A stretch of 64,000 bases of DNA from a virus (IMGVR_UViG_3300031758_000022:39023-103022); one strand, 5' to 3'. Counted from the first letter of the stretch, positions 24,122-30,383 are shown. The notes: generated from the sequence alone by a model not told the origin. Made by a program: numbers and translations.

Positions 24122-24958
24122 TTATAACTCCAGAGTTTTTAACTTCTCTGGTATGTCAATGTTATAATGCATTTTAACATGTTTACAGCTTTCATGATAA
24201 TGAATAGTACTACAACCGCAGTTATGACCTTTTTCAAAATGTGTAGCAAAGTGTAAATCATAGTCTTTAGGGATATCACCCCATGCACCACCACATCCTT
24301 GACTTAAAACAAGAACCTTTTTTCCCTTAGGTACTAATTTTTTAATATGGCCTAAGTAGTAATTCAGATCATCTCCTGAAGGTAAACCTTTAGAACTGAT
24401 ACATAATCTACTGCCATAATAAATCTTAACACCTTTGATCTTTTTAGCTTCTTCAATCAATGTTCTATGAAACCCTTTATCAAGGCTATTGTAACCAACT
24501 GATTCATCTACAAATAGATAAAGCTCTTGTTTGGTTTCAACAGTCATCTTCTTTTCATATAAAGCAAGATGAGGTTCTGATAGTAATTTCTTGAACACAC
24601 GCGGATAATTAAGCTTATCTTCAATAAGAAATTCAACCTTTGATAGTCTGATTAATTCTCTTTTGATTAAAGCTCTTTTATTCTCTGCATCTACTTTGGT
24701 AGAATCCATTCCTTTACCTCTTGATTTGCTAGGATTTTCTTTACTCTTAGCAGGTTGAGGTTTTTTAACAGATTTTTTCTGAGAAGGATTCTCTTTTCTT
24801 AACCTAGTAGCTACGCTTTGTAGCACCTCCGGACTGAGATCATTAACAGAATCAGGAGACACATTATACTCTTTACCTTTATAAGTATGAGTAAAACTTT
24901 TACTTTCTGATTTCATATAATAATCATCAAAAAGTTGTTGTTGTCTAAAATGTGGCAT
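24122..24958 (-). CDS. Protein with degenerate VWA-like domain (partner of MoxR module 3)
   Basis: A 278-aa protein. The first 90 residues are lysine/serine/proline-rich and probably disordered. From residue 145 a VWA-like fold begins: ELYLFVDESVGYNS in place of DxSxS, later KVLVLSQGCGG. The end holds a Cys/His cluster (HNCGCS, HYHESCKH) that could bind zinc. The canonical MIDAS serines are partly missing. It is downstream of the AAA ATPase 25025-25888, separated by a terminator-like hairpin. Called a VWA by analogy with modules 1 and 2; confidence is moderate. Confidence 0.6.
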   Translation of the reverse strand: MPHFRQQQLFDDYYMKSESKSFTHTYKGKEYNVSPDSVNDLSPEVLQSVATRLRKENPSQKKSVKKPQPAKSKENPSKSRGKGMDSTKVDAENKRALIKRELIRLSKVEFLIEDKLNYPRVFKKLLSEPHLALYEKKMTVETKQELYLFVDESVGYNSLDKGFHRTLIEEAKKIKGVKIYYGSRLCISSKGLPSGDDLNYYLGHIKKLVPKGKKVLVLSQGCGGAWGDIPKDYDLHFATHFEKGHNCGCSTIHYHESCKHVKMHYNIDIPEKLKTLEL

Positions 24959-24972
24959 ATAATAAAGTAAAA

Positions 24973-25000
24973 AAGGGGTGAGACCTGCATCCCACCCCTT
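24973..25000 (-). terminator. Terminator after MoxR module 3
   Basis: AAGGGGTG pairs with CACCCCTT, 25 bp past the stop of 25025-25888, followed on the minus strand by a run of T. Confidence 0.75.
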
Positions 25001-25024
25001 GATTAATTAAAAAACAAATGCTTA

Positions 25025-25888
25025 TTAAAGCATTGAACCAACATACGCTTCAGTATTCATTTGATAAGTAGACCTTAAATAATGAATAAACTTTTTCTGG
25101 TCCTCTTCTTCTTGAGAAAACTTCCATAGTAAAGCTCTATACTTCAATTCTTGAGAAGCTTTTCTACTAATAGGACAAGATCCTATAAAGTACAACTCTT
25201 GAATTAAGTCAGCCACCTGATTTTGACTCGGTTTCTTTTCCACCTCAAGCTTTCTATAAGCCATAACTAGATCAATTAAGAAATTGAATTTGCTAGTATT
25301 ATATGGTACAGTAAGCATAAGCCTAACTTGTTCAATAAGTTCAGCTCTTTCTGGAAAATGGAATTCGCGAATCAAGGATATACGCCTGTCAAGAGCATCC
25401 TCTAGTTCTCTTCTCTTATTAGATGTAAGTACAATGAACAAATTGTTTTTGTTACCATGTATAACACCTGTAAGAGGATCATTTAGAAGACATTCTTGCA
25501 TATAAGACAAAAGAAAAGTATCCACAGAAGGTTTAGCCTTATCAATTTCATCAATCAATAATACAACCTTGTGTGTTTGAGACTTCTTTAATGCCTGTAG
25601 TAAGTAGCCATCTTTCATTGCATCACGGCCAGATGTGTTTACATCTGTCATTGCATCAACCAAAGTGCCTAAGTCCCAGTTGAATACAAGCTGCTCTGAT
25701 GATACACCGTCATAACACGGTGCAAAAATCAGCTCAGCCTGTAATTCAGAAGCTAGAAACTTAGCAAAGCTAGTTTTACCAGCACCTGGTTCACCAAACA
25801 AAAGCATACTAGGTACGCATACAGTAGGATTGTTCATCAAATACTTGATATAACTAATATCCTGCAGTTTACTTTGGCTAAGTATCAT
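25025..25888 (-). CDS. MoxR-type AAA+ ATPase (module 3)
   Basis: A compact 287-aa ATPase. Walker A is GEPGAGKTS near residue 35, pore-loop-like PCYDGVSSEQ follows, Walker B is VVLLIDEIDKAKP near residue 110, sensor 1 is IVLTSNKRRE near residue 152, and an arginine-finger-like DRRISL follows. It overlaps the gene upstream by one base. It is followed by 24122-24958, which has a degenerate VWA-like domain, making a third ATPase module. Confidence 0.9.
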   Translation of the reverse strand: MILSQSKLQDISYIKYLMNNPTVCVPSMLLFGEPGAGKTSFAKFLASELQAELIFAPCYDGVSSEQLVFNWDLGTLVDAMTDVNTSGRDAMKDGYLLQALKKSQTHKVVLLIDEIDKAKPSVDTFLLSYMQECLLNDPLTGVIHGNKNNLFIVLTSNKRRELEDALDRRISLIREFHFPERAELIEQVRLMLTVPYNTSKFNFLIDLVMAYRKLEVEKKPSQNQVADLIQELYFIGSCPISRKASQELKYRALLWKFSQEEEDQKKFIHYLRSTYQMNTEAYVGSML

Positions 25889-26511
25889 TACTTATCACCT
25901 CCTAATCTTTTCTTAAGACTAATTAAGGCTCTAAGTAACTCTTTAAGTTCTTCAGGAGCATCTTCAGGAATATCATCTTCAGATGATAATTCAGAAACAG
26001 ATTCTTTAGAAGTTCCGGCTTTGATTTTAATTTCATCTCCTCTTCCAAGAGAATCAAGATGCTTTTTCAATTCATCAAGATCTGAACTAATCTTAGAAGA
26101 AGCCATTCTTGTATGAACTCCTTCATACACAGAAACAAAACCAGCTACCATTAGAAAGAAATGAATCTCTGGATCATCCATATTAATAAGATGTTCAAGT
26201 ACCTTAGATCTAGCATAACTGCCTTCTTCAGGATTCTCTTCAGATTCTTTCTTGGCAAAATCATGAAAAATCTTTACTAATTTTTCCTCGGCCATTTCTT
26301 TAGCCCATTGTTTGGAATAGCCTATAGCCTTCCAAAAGTCTATCTCAGGAGTGTGGTCAAATGGCTTTCTCCCTTTAGAGAACTTTCCATTACCACCCTC
26401 ATCTGGCAGATTAGTTGCTGCCCACATAAACGCTTTGTTACTAATAAGATTAGTAGGAGCATTGCTCAAAGCCTCCATAACTTGATTTTTGTAGTTACTT
26501 CCTTGACTCAT
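25888..26511 (-). CDS. Hypothetical protein preceding MoxR module 3
   Basis: A 207-aa, mostly helical, acidic protein. It has no motif I know; a FHDFAKKESEENPEEG region and a serine/glutamate-rich SELSSEDDIPEDAPEELKEL stretch near the C-terminus are notable. Its stop shares a base with the start of the ATPase, so it is probably a third subunit or substrate adaptor of that module. Confidence 0.75.
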   Translation of the reverse strand: MSQGSNYKNQVMEALSNAPTNLISNKAFMWAATNLPDEGGNGKFSKGRKPFDHTPEIDFWKAIGYSKQWAKEMAEEKLVKIFHDFAKKESEENPEEGSYARSKVLEHLINMDDPEIHFFLMVAGFVSVYEGVHTRMASSKISSDLDELKKHLDSLGRGDEIKIKAGTSKESVSELSSEDDIPEDAPEELKELLRALISLKKRLGGDK

Positions 26512-26521
26512 GTCTTTTTTA

Positions 26522-26704
26522 TTAAAGGATTAGTTTTTTGGACAAATTTTCAATTTCTTTTTCAATTCTCTGTCTGTCCTTGTCAGAGAGTTGAGTAGTT
26601 CCTGGAACTGTTTTTCCATCTACTTTTAAGGGTTTAGTCCCTTTTTGAAGTTGTGCTTGTAGTCTTGAAACTACATTTTTTCTGCGATTTGATATATCTG
26701 CCAT
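26522..26704 (-). CDS. Small basic protein, 60 aa
   Basis: A 60-aa lysine-rich protein (MADISNRRKNVVSRLQAQLQ) with two helices. It is 10 bp before 25888-26511. Its start codon overlaps a TATAACCTAT element at 26703-26714 that resembles the shared promoter motif of 28.4-30.6 kb, and it follows a terminator. If that element is a promoter the message would be leaderless. Confidence 0.7.
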   Translation of the reverse strand: MADISNRRKNVVSRLQAQLQKGTKPLKVDGKTVPGTTQLSDKDRQRIEKEIENLSKKLIL

Positions 26705-26714
26705 ATAGGTTATA
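26703..26714 (-). promoter_or_regulatory. Variant of the TATAACCTATTA motif
   Basis: Minus strand TATAACCTATAT, ten of twelve bases matching the shared motif. It overlaps the start codon of 26522-26704, so its role as a promoter is doubtful. Confidence 0.35.
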
Positions 26715-26732
26715 AAGATTTCAAAACAAAAA

Positions 26733-26765
26733 CAGGGTTGGCTCTATTTATAGAAACCAACCCTG
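26733..26765 (-). terminator. Terminator after the 51-aa gene
   Basis: CAGGGTTGG pairs with CCAACCCTG around 15 bases, 4 bp past the stop of 26770-26925, followed by a T-rich run on the minus strand. Confidence 0.8.
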
Positions 26766-26769
26766 CATT

Positions 26770-26925
26770 TTAACTAATCCACCCCTTTACATAAAAATGT
26801 CCTGAAATCAAGCCTGATCTTCTCTCATTCATTGAGACTTTAACTGATTTGTAACGGGTCAATAGTCTAGCATAAGCAGTTTGAATACTGCTATACTCAC
26901 GATTAGTAAATTGTATTTGCTTCAT
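26770..26925 (-). CDS. Small basic protein, 51 aa
   Basis: An ORF from the ATG at 26923-26925: MKQIQFTNREYSSIQTAYAR, ending GHFYVKGWIS. It is basic and starts with a helix like a DNA-binding one. A terminator follows immediately. The gene lies between a tRNA and the MoxR module 3 genes. Unnamed family. Confidence 0.75.
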   Translation of the reverse strand: MKQIQFTNREYSSIQTAYARLLTRYKSVKVSMNERRSGLISGHFYVKGWIS

Positions 26926-26949
26926 GGTTAAGGGATTAAACGTTAAATG

Positions 26950-27021
26950 CCCCTTTAGCAGGATTCGAACCTACACACTCTGTTTAAAAACAGTGCTCTA
27001 ACCAGTTGGAGCTATAAAGGG
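26950..27021 (-). tRNA. tRNA, isotype uncertain (Lys-like), shortened anticodon arm
   Basis: Minus strand: acceptor CCCTTTA/TAAAGGG, D-arm GCTC CAACTGGTTA GAGC, T-arm GTAGG TTCGAAT CCTGC, 5-nt variable loop. The anticodon arm is only about 14 nt (CTGT TTTTAA ACAG) where 17 is normal, so the anticodon could be TTT (Lys) or TTA; I do not assign it. The D- and T-arms are textbook. CCA is not encoded. Confidence 0.8.
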
Positions 27022-27047
27022 TGCCTATTTAGGTCAGGCTTCTACAC

Positions 27048-27299
27048 TTAATTCTGAGACAAACTAGAATAGAATTCTCTTCTCTCATTTTCTTCTTTCA
27101 TATTCTTCTGTACAGTTTGTATACAGGCAAGAGTATCTTCTGAACTGATTCTATATCCAATAACTCTTACACTATTATACTGAGTATCCTTTTCAGGAAC
27201 AAGCATAATATGAATAAATGAGTTTCTGGATGTCATCACTTTCCAACAAAGACCTAGCTTAAGGAAGAAATACTGTACTGAGATTTTAAAATATTGCAT
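27048..27299 (-). CDS. Small hypothetical protein
   Basis: An 83-aa protein: MQYFKISVQYFFLKLGLCWK start, VIGYRISSEDTLACIQTVQK middle, polar end. No family recognised. It is the nearest coding gene upstream of the tRNA at 26950-27021. Confidence 0.7.
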   Translation of the reverse strand: MQYFKISVQYFFLKLGLCWKVMTSRNSFIHIMLVPEKDTQYNSVRVIGYRISSEDTLACIQTVQKNMKEENERREFYSSLSQN

Positions 27300-27335
27300 A
27301 TACTTAAATTATTAGATTTGCATTACATAGCTAAA

Positions 27336-27473
27336 TTAAACATTTTCAGTAATATCCAATGAATAAACCTCATTTGTACCATAAAAAGCTGCACGAGCAA
27401 ATGCTAATTCACGGTTTGGTGTGCACATCTCAATATTATGTGCATTGAAGTAAAAGTAAATAGATCTTGTCAT
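27336..27473 (-). CDS. Small protein, 45 aa
   Basis: An ORF from the ATG at 27471-27473: MTRSIYFYFNAHNIEMCTPN, ending SLDITENV. The sequence is protein-like and the frame is clean in a run of small genes; no family recognised. Confidence 0.65.
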   Translation of the reverse strand: MTRSIYFYFNAHNIEMCTPNRELAFARAAFYGTNEVYSLDITENV

Positions 27474-27506
27474 TTGACTAAGTATTTGGTTTTTAATTAA
27501 TTAACA

Positions 27507-27890
27507 TTATTTAAAGTATTGGCTGTATACTAAATTAGTATTTTCTTCAGCCCATGTAACTATTTCTTCTTCCTTGTTGGTCACATCCCAATCATAGATG
27601 AGCAAGGACATATGAGCCATTTCGTGATTAATCAGGGTAATATCTCTATAGTCACCTTTAAGAGCAGACTTATTGATAAATATAAAAGGCAGCGGTGTTT
27701 TAGAAAGGGTACTATCTCTAGGATCATAGTTGCAAAAGCCATCTATGTATGTACCACCTTCAGCAATGCGGCAGATACACTTGTCTTTACTGACACCGTG
27801 CATCTCCTGGACATTGTAATAATCAAACAAATCTACAGCATTGTTACCAATGAGTAGTACAAACTGAGCATAATAGATAATCTGCATCAT
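27507..27890 (-). CDS. Small putative zinc metallopeptidase
   Basis: A 127-aa protein. An HEMAH (HExxH) zinc motif lies in TLINHEMAHMSLLIYDW near residue 90, and a downstream glutamate in EEEIVTWAEENTN could be the third ligand. The N-terminus is hydrophobic (QIIYYAQFVLLIG). It is at the left edge of the structured region 27.9-28.2 kb. Substrate unknown; activity untested. Confidence 0.65.
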   Translation of the reverse strand: MMQIIYYAQFVLLIGNNAVDLFDYYNVQEMHGVSKDKCICRIAEGGTYIDGFCNYDPRDSTLSKTPLPFIFINKSALKGDYRDITLINHEMAHMSLLIYDWDVTNKEEEIVTWAEENTNLVYSQYFK

Positions 27891-27928
27891 GTAAGTTTTA
27901 AGTTAATTACGGTTTATCCCTCTGCACT

Positions 27929-28180
27929 CAGTTGTAATAGCATTCAAACTGTATTTCTACAGAACTCAAGCGTATATCAGGATTAGAGTTTTTATTTCTT
28001 CCTATCTATTACAACTGCTATCCCTTGGGAAGATAGTTATGGTGCATTAATAATGAGGGTTATCTGAACACCCACAAACGCCAGCATCTTACTGGATAGT
28101 TATTTACAATATTTAATGTGCAGTGTAATAACAAAAGGCACAAGTATTCTCTATACTCACAGATATCCCGCCTGTGTATA
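27929..28180 (-). ncRNA. Candidate structured RNA with 12-bp long-range stem
   Basis: CAGTTGTAATAG at 27929-27940 pairs exactly with 28006-28017. Between them are CTGTA TTTC TACAG and AACTC/GAGTT. Beyond lie CTATC/GATAG, CCAG/CTGG, AGTAT TCTCT ATACT and CACAG/CTGTG, all perfect. The region is read on the minus strand by assumption; the adjacent minus-strand gene is 27507-27890. Confidence 0.5.
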
Positions 28181-28210
28181 TTATTAACCCCCTACTATAT
28201 AAGAGAGAGA

Positions 28211-28221
28211 GAGAGGATAAG
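28211..28221 (+). repeat. GAGAGGATAAG box 1 (DnaA-box-like)
   Basis: GAGAGGATAAG; the minus strand contains TTATCCTCT, 7 of 9 matching the DnaA box TTATCCACA. A second copy lies 22 bp further. Confidence 0.45.
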
Positions 28222-28232
28222 AATAATACAAA

Positions 28233-28243
28233 GAGAGGATAAG
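28233..28243 (+). repeat. GAGAGGATAAG box 2 (DnaA-box-like)
   Basis: Exact second copy, spaced 22 bp from the first, about two helical turns. A related GAGAGGAATAG follows at 28272. Confidence 0.45.
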
Positions 28244-28316
28244 AAGAAACGTAGTAGCTATGTAGTTAAAAGAGAGGAATAGAGAAAAAAGTAAGTTGAG
28301 GTAGAGTATAAAAAAA

Positions 28317-28343
28317 GAGAGAGTGGATTACCCACCCTCTCTC
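28317..28343 (-). terminator. Terminator after 28387-28917
   Basis: GAGAGAGTGG pairs with CCAC-CTCTCTC (two-base bulge), followed on the minus strand by six T. The stop of 28387-28917 is about 43 bp upstream. Confidence 0.8.
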
Positions 28344-28386
28344 TTCAACATAATACACTAACACTCAACAACTTAGAGACACTTGG

Positions 28387-28917
28387 TTAGTCTCCAAGTG
28401 TCTCATTTTCTTCCTCTTCCTCTGTGAAGACCTCACTACCGCCAACTTCATCCTCACTGCTTGCCAGAATGAGTCTACCTCCTTGATTTTCAAGGGATTG
28501 CATCTGCATTTGTATAGCACTTGCCAATGCAGGATACTTAATTGCTTGTGCTTTAAGCTCAAGCAGTTCAGTGTTATCAGCTGCGAAGCCAATTCTACCG
28601 TCTTCCTTCACATAGTAAGAGAGTTGTTTCTCTTTACCCATATGTGTGGAAGTGTGATAGAGTGGCACTTCCTTACCTGCAATAAGCTGTGGCTTACCTT
28701 CAGGTGTGGTTAGTACTTTGTAGTAGTCAGTGCCATCTTGGCGCTTAAACTGCTTGTACATAGCGAGTTCCTTAGGACTGGCATCCATAATGCCATAGCG
28801 CCACATAGTCACTACTTCAGTAAGTGGCTTGTTAGTCACTTCATTGAGAACAGGTAAACCGTTTACATCCTTGATGATGCGGGCTTTCTCGTAGCCATTG
28901 ATTAGTTTTAACTTCAT
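28387..28917 (-). CDS. Hypothetical protein, GC-richer unit 1
   Basis: A 176-aa soluble protein (MKLKLINGYEKARIIKDVNG) ending in a very acidic tail (TEEEEENETLGD). No family recognised. Codon choice is GC-richer than most of the window, as in its neighbours to 30.5 kb. It has the shared motif at 28997-29008, a long leader with a hairpin, and its own terminator, so it is a single-gene unit. Confidence 0.8.
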   Translation of the reverse strand: MKLKLINGYEKARIIKDVNGLPVLNEVTNKPLTEVVTMWRYGIMDASPKELAMYKQFKRQDGTDYYKVLTTPEGKPQLIAGKEVPLYHTSTHMGKEKQLSYYVKEDGRIGFAADNTELLELKAQAIKYPALASAIQMQMQSLENQGGRLILASSEDEVGGSEVFTEEEEENETLGD

Positions 28918-28965
28918 AACTGTTTGTTATTTACTTGATTTATAATTGTTTACTTAGTCTCTTGT

Positions 28966-28996
28966 ACCTTTTAGATTTATCTAAAGGTACCTTGTA
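28966..28996 (-). other. Leader hairpin of unit 1
   Basis: GGTACCTTTAGAT and ATCTAAAAGGTAC pair with one bulge immediately downstream (minus strand) of the shared motif, in the leader of 28387-28917. Confidence 0.6.
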
Positions 28997-29008
28997 TAAT
29001 AGGTTATA
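28997..29008 (-). promoter_or_regulatory. Shared motif, unit 1 (TATAACCTATTA)
   Basis: Exact copy on the minus strand. It lies 79 nt upstream of the start of 28387-28917, just past the terminator of unit 2. Confidence 0.65.
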
Positions 29009-29024
29009 GAAAATAATAATGAAT

Positions 29025-29044
29025 ATTAAAACGTTAGTTTTAAT
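29025..29044 (-). terminator. Terminator of unit 2
   Basis: ATTAAAAC pairs with GTTTTAAT around GTTA (minus strand TAAC tetraloop closed by C-G). No gene ends here; it closes the non-coding unit 29026-29240. Confidence 0.7.
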
Positions 29045-29240
29045 AAATGCACCCAAGAATGTGGTGAGACTTAACTCACTGATTCTCAGTACCAAAGTGC
29101 TCCTGCTCCACAGGGCAGAGACAACTTAGTCTCTATTCTCACTCATCACTTGAGTGTAAATAGAGGATAAGGTGAACACAGAGGATAATCCACAAGTTAG
29201 AAATAACTTGGTCCCTTACAGATTGCTAACACAATCTGTA
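29026..29240 (-). ncRNA. Candidate non-coding RNA made of tandem hairpins (unit 2)
   Basis: It starts next to a shared motif at 29241-29252 and ends at a terminator (29025-29044), but has no ORF above a few codons on the minus strand. Minus-strand order: TACAGATTG/CAATCTGTA, CAAGTTA/TAACTTG (TTTC loop), CACTCA/TGAGTG, AGAGAC/GTCTCT, CCTG/CAGG, ACTGA/TCAGT, GTGAG/CTCAC, terminator. Seven or more local stems in about 200 nt are far more than expected by chance. Two AGAGGATAA boxes also lie inside (29162, 29180). Confidence 0.6.
29162..29190 (+). repeat. Paired AGAGGATAA boxes (DnaA-box-like)
   Basis: AGAGGATAA occurs at 29162 and 29180, 18 bp apart. The second runs into AATCCACA, itself close to a DnaA box. 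The same sequence occurs twice at 28.21-28.24 kb. Confidence 0.4.
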
Positions 29241-29252
29241 TAATAGGTTATA
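29241..29252 (-). promoter_or_regulatory. Shared motif, unit 2 (TATAACCTATTA)
   Basis: Exact copy on the minus strand. It is followed at once by the TACAGATTG hairpin of the non-coding unit, and lies after the terminator of unit 3. Confidence 0.65.
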
Positions 29253-29274
29253 AAGAATAATAATGAAAAAAAAA

Positions 29275-29300
29275 AATAACAGGGTGTTAACCCTGTTATT
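29275..29300 (-). terminator. Terminator of unit 3
   Basis: AATAACAGGGT pairs with ACCCTGTTATT around GTTA (TAAC on the minus strand), followed by a run of T. It begins just past the stop of 29305-29706. Confidence 0.9.
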
Positions 29301-29304
29301 ATCA

Positions 29305-29706
29305 TTACTCCTTCTCATCCAACTTCTCCTCAGGAGATTCCTCAGGAGCGTTAGCTCCAAAGATCCTGTCCAGCATTTGATCACCAAGAATCCGTAAGGC
29401 TTCAGGTGATTTCTGAGCCATATATTCTAAGTTCCCGAAGGACTGATCATCAATGTGCCAAGTACCCTTGGTATCATTGCGCTCAATGCTCTTGCCTGCC
29501 ATAGGCGGAAGCCAAGAGAAGTAGAGCATCTCCTTAGTGACCTTATCAAAGGCGCCGCAGGTGCCCTTGACAATATCCTTACGGAACAAGGCAAGCTCTG
29601 CTTTGCTACCGTGGACGGTATAAGCATAGCGCGTCTGTTTTCTGTTAGACACTTTGTTCATCATAGTGAACTGTGTCTTAAGCTTGATTGTGAGTGTGTT
29701 TCTCAT
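29305..29706 (-). CDS. Hypothetical protein, GC-richer unit 3
   Basis: A 133-aa protein. Met1 or Met15 could be the start; Met1 is 26 nt from the shared motif, like other units, and is preferred. The middle is DNA-mimic-free and soluble (YFSWLPPMAGKSIERNDTKG), the end acidic (EESPEEKLDEKE). No family recognised. Codons are GC-rich. Confidence 0.75.
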   Translation of the reverse strand: MRNTLTIKLKTQFTMMNKVSNRKQTRYAYTVHGSKAELALFRKDIVKGTCGAFDKVTKEMLYFSWLPPMAGKSIERNDTKGTWHIDDQSFGNLEYMAQKSPEALRILGDQMLDRIFGANAPEESPEEKLDEKE

Positions 29707-29732
29707 TGTATTATGTATTTATGTAAACTTAG

Positions 29733-29744
29733 TAATAGGTTATA
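29733..29744 (-). promoter_or_regulatory. Shared motif, unit 3 (TATAACCTATTA)
   Basis: Exact copy on the minus strand, with 26 nt between it and the ATG of 29305-29706. Confidence 0.7.
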
Positions 29745-29754
29745 AAAAAGAGGA

Positions 29755-29772
29755 GTAAGGCGTTAGCCTTAC
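29755..29772 (-). terminator. Terminator of unit 4
   Basis: GTAAGGC pairs with GCCTTAC around GTTA, with the minus-strand T run TCCTCTTTTTT. It follows the stop of 29792-29932 by about 20 bp. Confidence 0.85.
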
Positions 29773-29791
29773 CCTCACCCCACAAAAGAGC

Positions 29792-29932
29792 CTAAGCTCT
29801 TTTCTTCTCTGTGCCTAACAACAGAGCAGATGCTACAATGCAGAGCATAGAGATGCCGGTTAACAGGGCATCACCTATAAACATAGATGCAAACAAGCAG
29901 ATAATGGATGTAGATAACAAAACGGTATTCAT
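29792..29932 (-). CDS. Small membrane protein, 46 aa (unit 4)
   Basis: An ORF from the ATG at 29930-29932: MNTVLLSTSIICLFASMFIG, ending GTEKKRA. Two hydrophobic helices fill residues 3-40. It is alone in its transcription unit with a motif 24 nt upstream and a terminator behind. Membrane mini-proteins in phages often change host membrane or defence behaviour; function unknown. Confidence 0.75.
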   Translation of the reverse strand: MNTVLLSTSIICLFASMFIGDALLTGISMLCIVASALLLGTEKKRA

Positions 29933-29956
29933 AGCATTGGATTTAGTACAAACAAG

Positions 29957-29968
29957 TAATAGGTTATA
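29957..29968 (-). promoter_or_regulatory. Shared motif, unit 4 (TATAACCTATTA)
   Basis: Exact copy on the minus strand, with 24 nt to the ATG of 29792-29932. Confidence 0.7.
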
Positions 29969-29974
29969 ACAAAA

Positions 29975-30000
29975 AAAAAGGGGATGTTAGTCCCCTTTTT
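29975..30000 (-). terminator. Terminator of unit 5
   Basis: AAAAAGGGGA pairs with TCCCCTTTTT around TGTTAG, with a run of T on the minus strand. It follows the stop of 30011-30313. Confidence 0.9.
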
Positions 30001-30010
30001 CTGTGAATCC

Positions 30011-30313
30011 TTAAAGGCTTGGCTCTTCAGAGTCAGCATCTGCCAACGCATAGCAATTCCTCGCAAGGTTTGCTGCCTCCATAAGTTGAATCTGTAAGAA
30101 CTCACGGTTAATAATTGATTTGAACTCTTTAAGAGATTCATCCCCATACTCCCCATTGGAAATAGCATCAAAGGCTGTAGATAATTCACGAGCCTTCTGT
30201 CTGATACCAATGAGTTGAGGTGTGTAACTCAATAAGAGTTCATTTAATAATTCAGCATCTATTGATGTTGATGTGCGTCCCGCGCAGGACAAGATTACTT
30301 TTCCTTTTTTCAT
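30011..30313 (-). CDS. Hypothetical helical protein, unit 5
   Basis: A 100-aa protein: MKKGKVILSCAGRTSTSIDA, then a helical body (LLNELLLSYTPQLIGIRQKA) and an acidic end. No family recognised. It is a single-gene unit with motif 26 nt upstream and a terminator behind, GC-richer than average. Confidence 0.75.
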   Translation of the reverse strand: MKKGKVILSCAGRTSTSIDAELLNELLLSYTPQLIGIRQKARELSTAFDAISNGEYGDESLKEFKSIINREFLQIQLMEAANLARNCYALADADSEEPSL

Positions 30314-30339
30314 AATGATTGTGTATTAATGTAATACAG

Positions 30340-30351
30340 TAATAGGTTATA
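30340..30351 (-). promoter_or_regulatory. Shared motif, unit 5 (TATAACCTATTA)
   Basis: Exact copy on the minus strand, with 26 nt to the ATG of 30011-30313. The leader holds GTATTA CAT TAATAC. Confidence 0.7.
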
Positions 30352-30354
30352 AAA

Positions 30355-30380
30355 ATATATAGGACATTAGTCCTATATAT
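30355..30380 (-). terminator. Terminator of unit 6
   Basis: An 11-bp stem: ATATATAGGAC pairs with GTCCTATATAT around ATTA. It is 4 bp past the stop of 30384-30521. Confidence 0.85.
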
Positions 30381-30383
30381 ATA

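Larger units (their letters stand above)
27891..28316. other. Non-coding region with inverted repeats, GA-rich tract and boxes
   Basis: No credible ORF. The left part (27929-28180) is rich in inverted repeats and is described separately. The right part (28197-28280) is a long purine-rich tract on the plus strand carrying repeated GAGAGGATAAG boxes. Together the features could be a structured RNA, an origin of replication, or both. Confidence 0.6.

Noticed and set aside
29427-30210. Alternative frames inside the GC-richer units (29427-29627, 29455-29745, 29929-30210)
   Set aside because: They overlap better-supported genes with motif, start and terminator, and their sequences are serine/leucine-rich translations typical of shadow frames.
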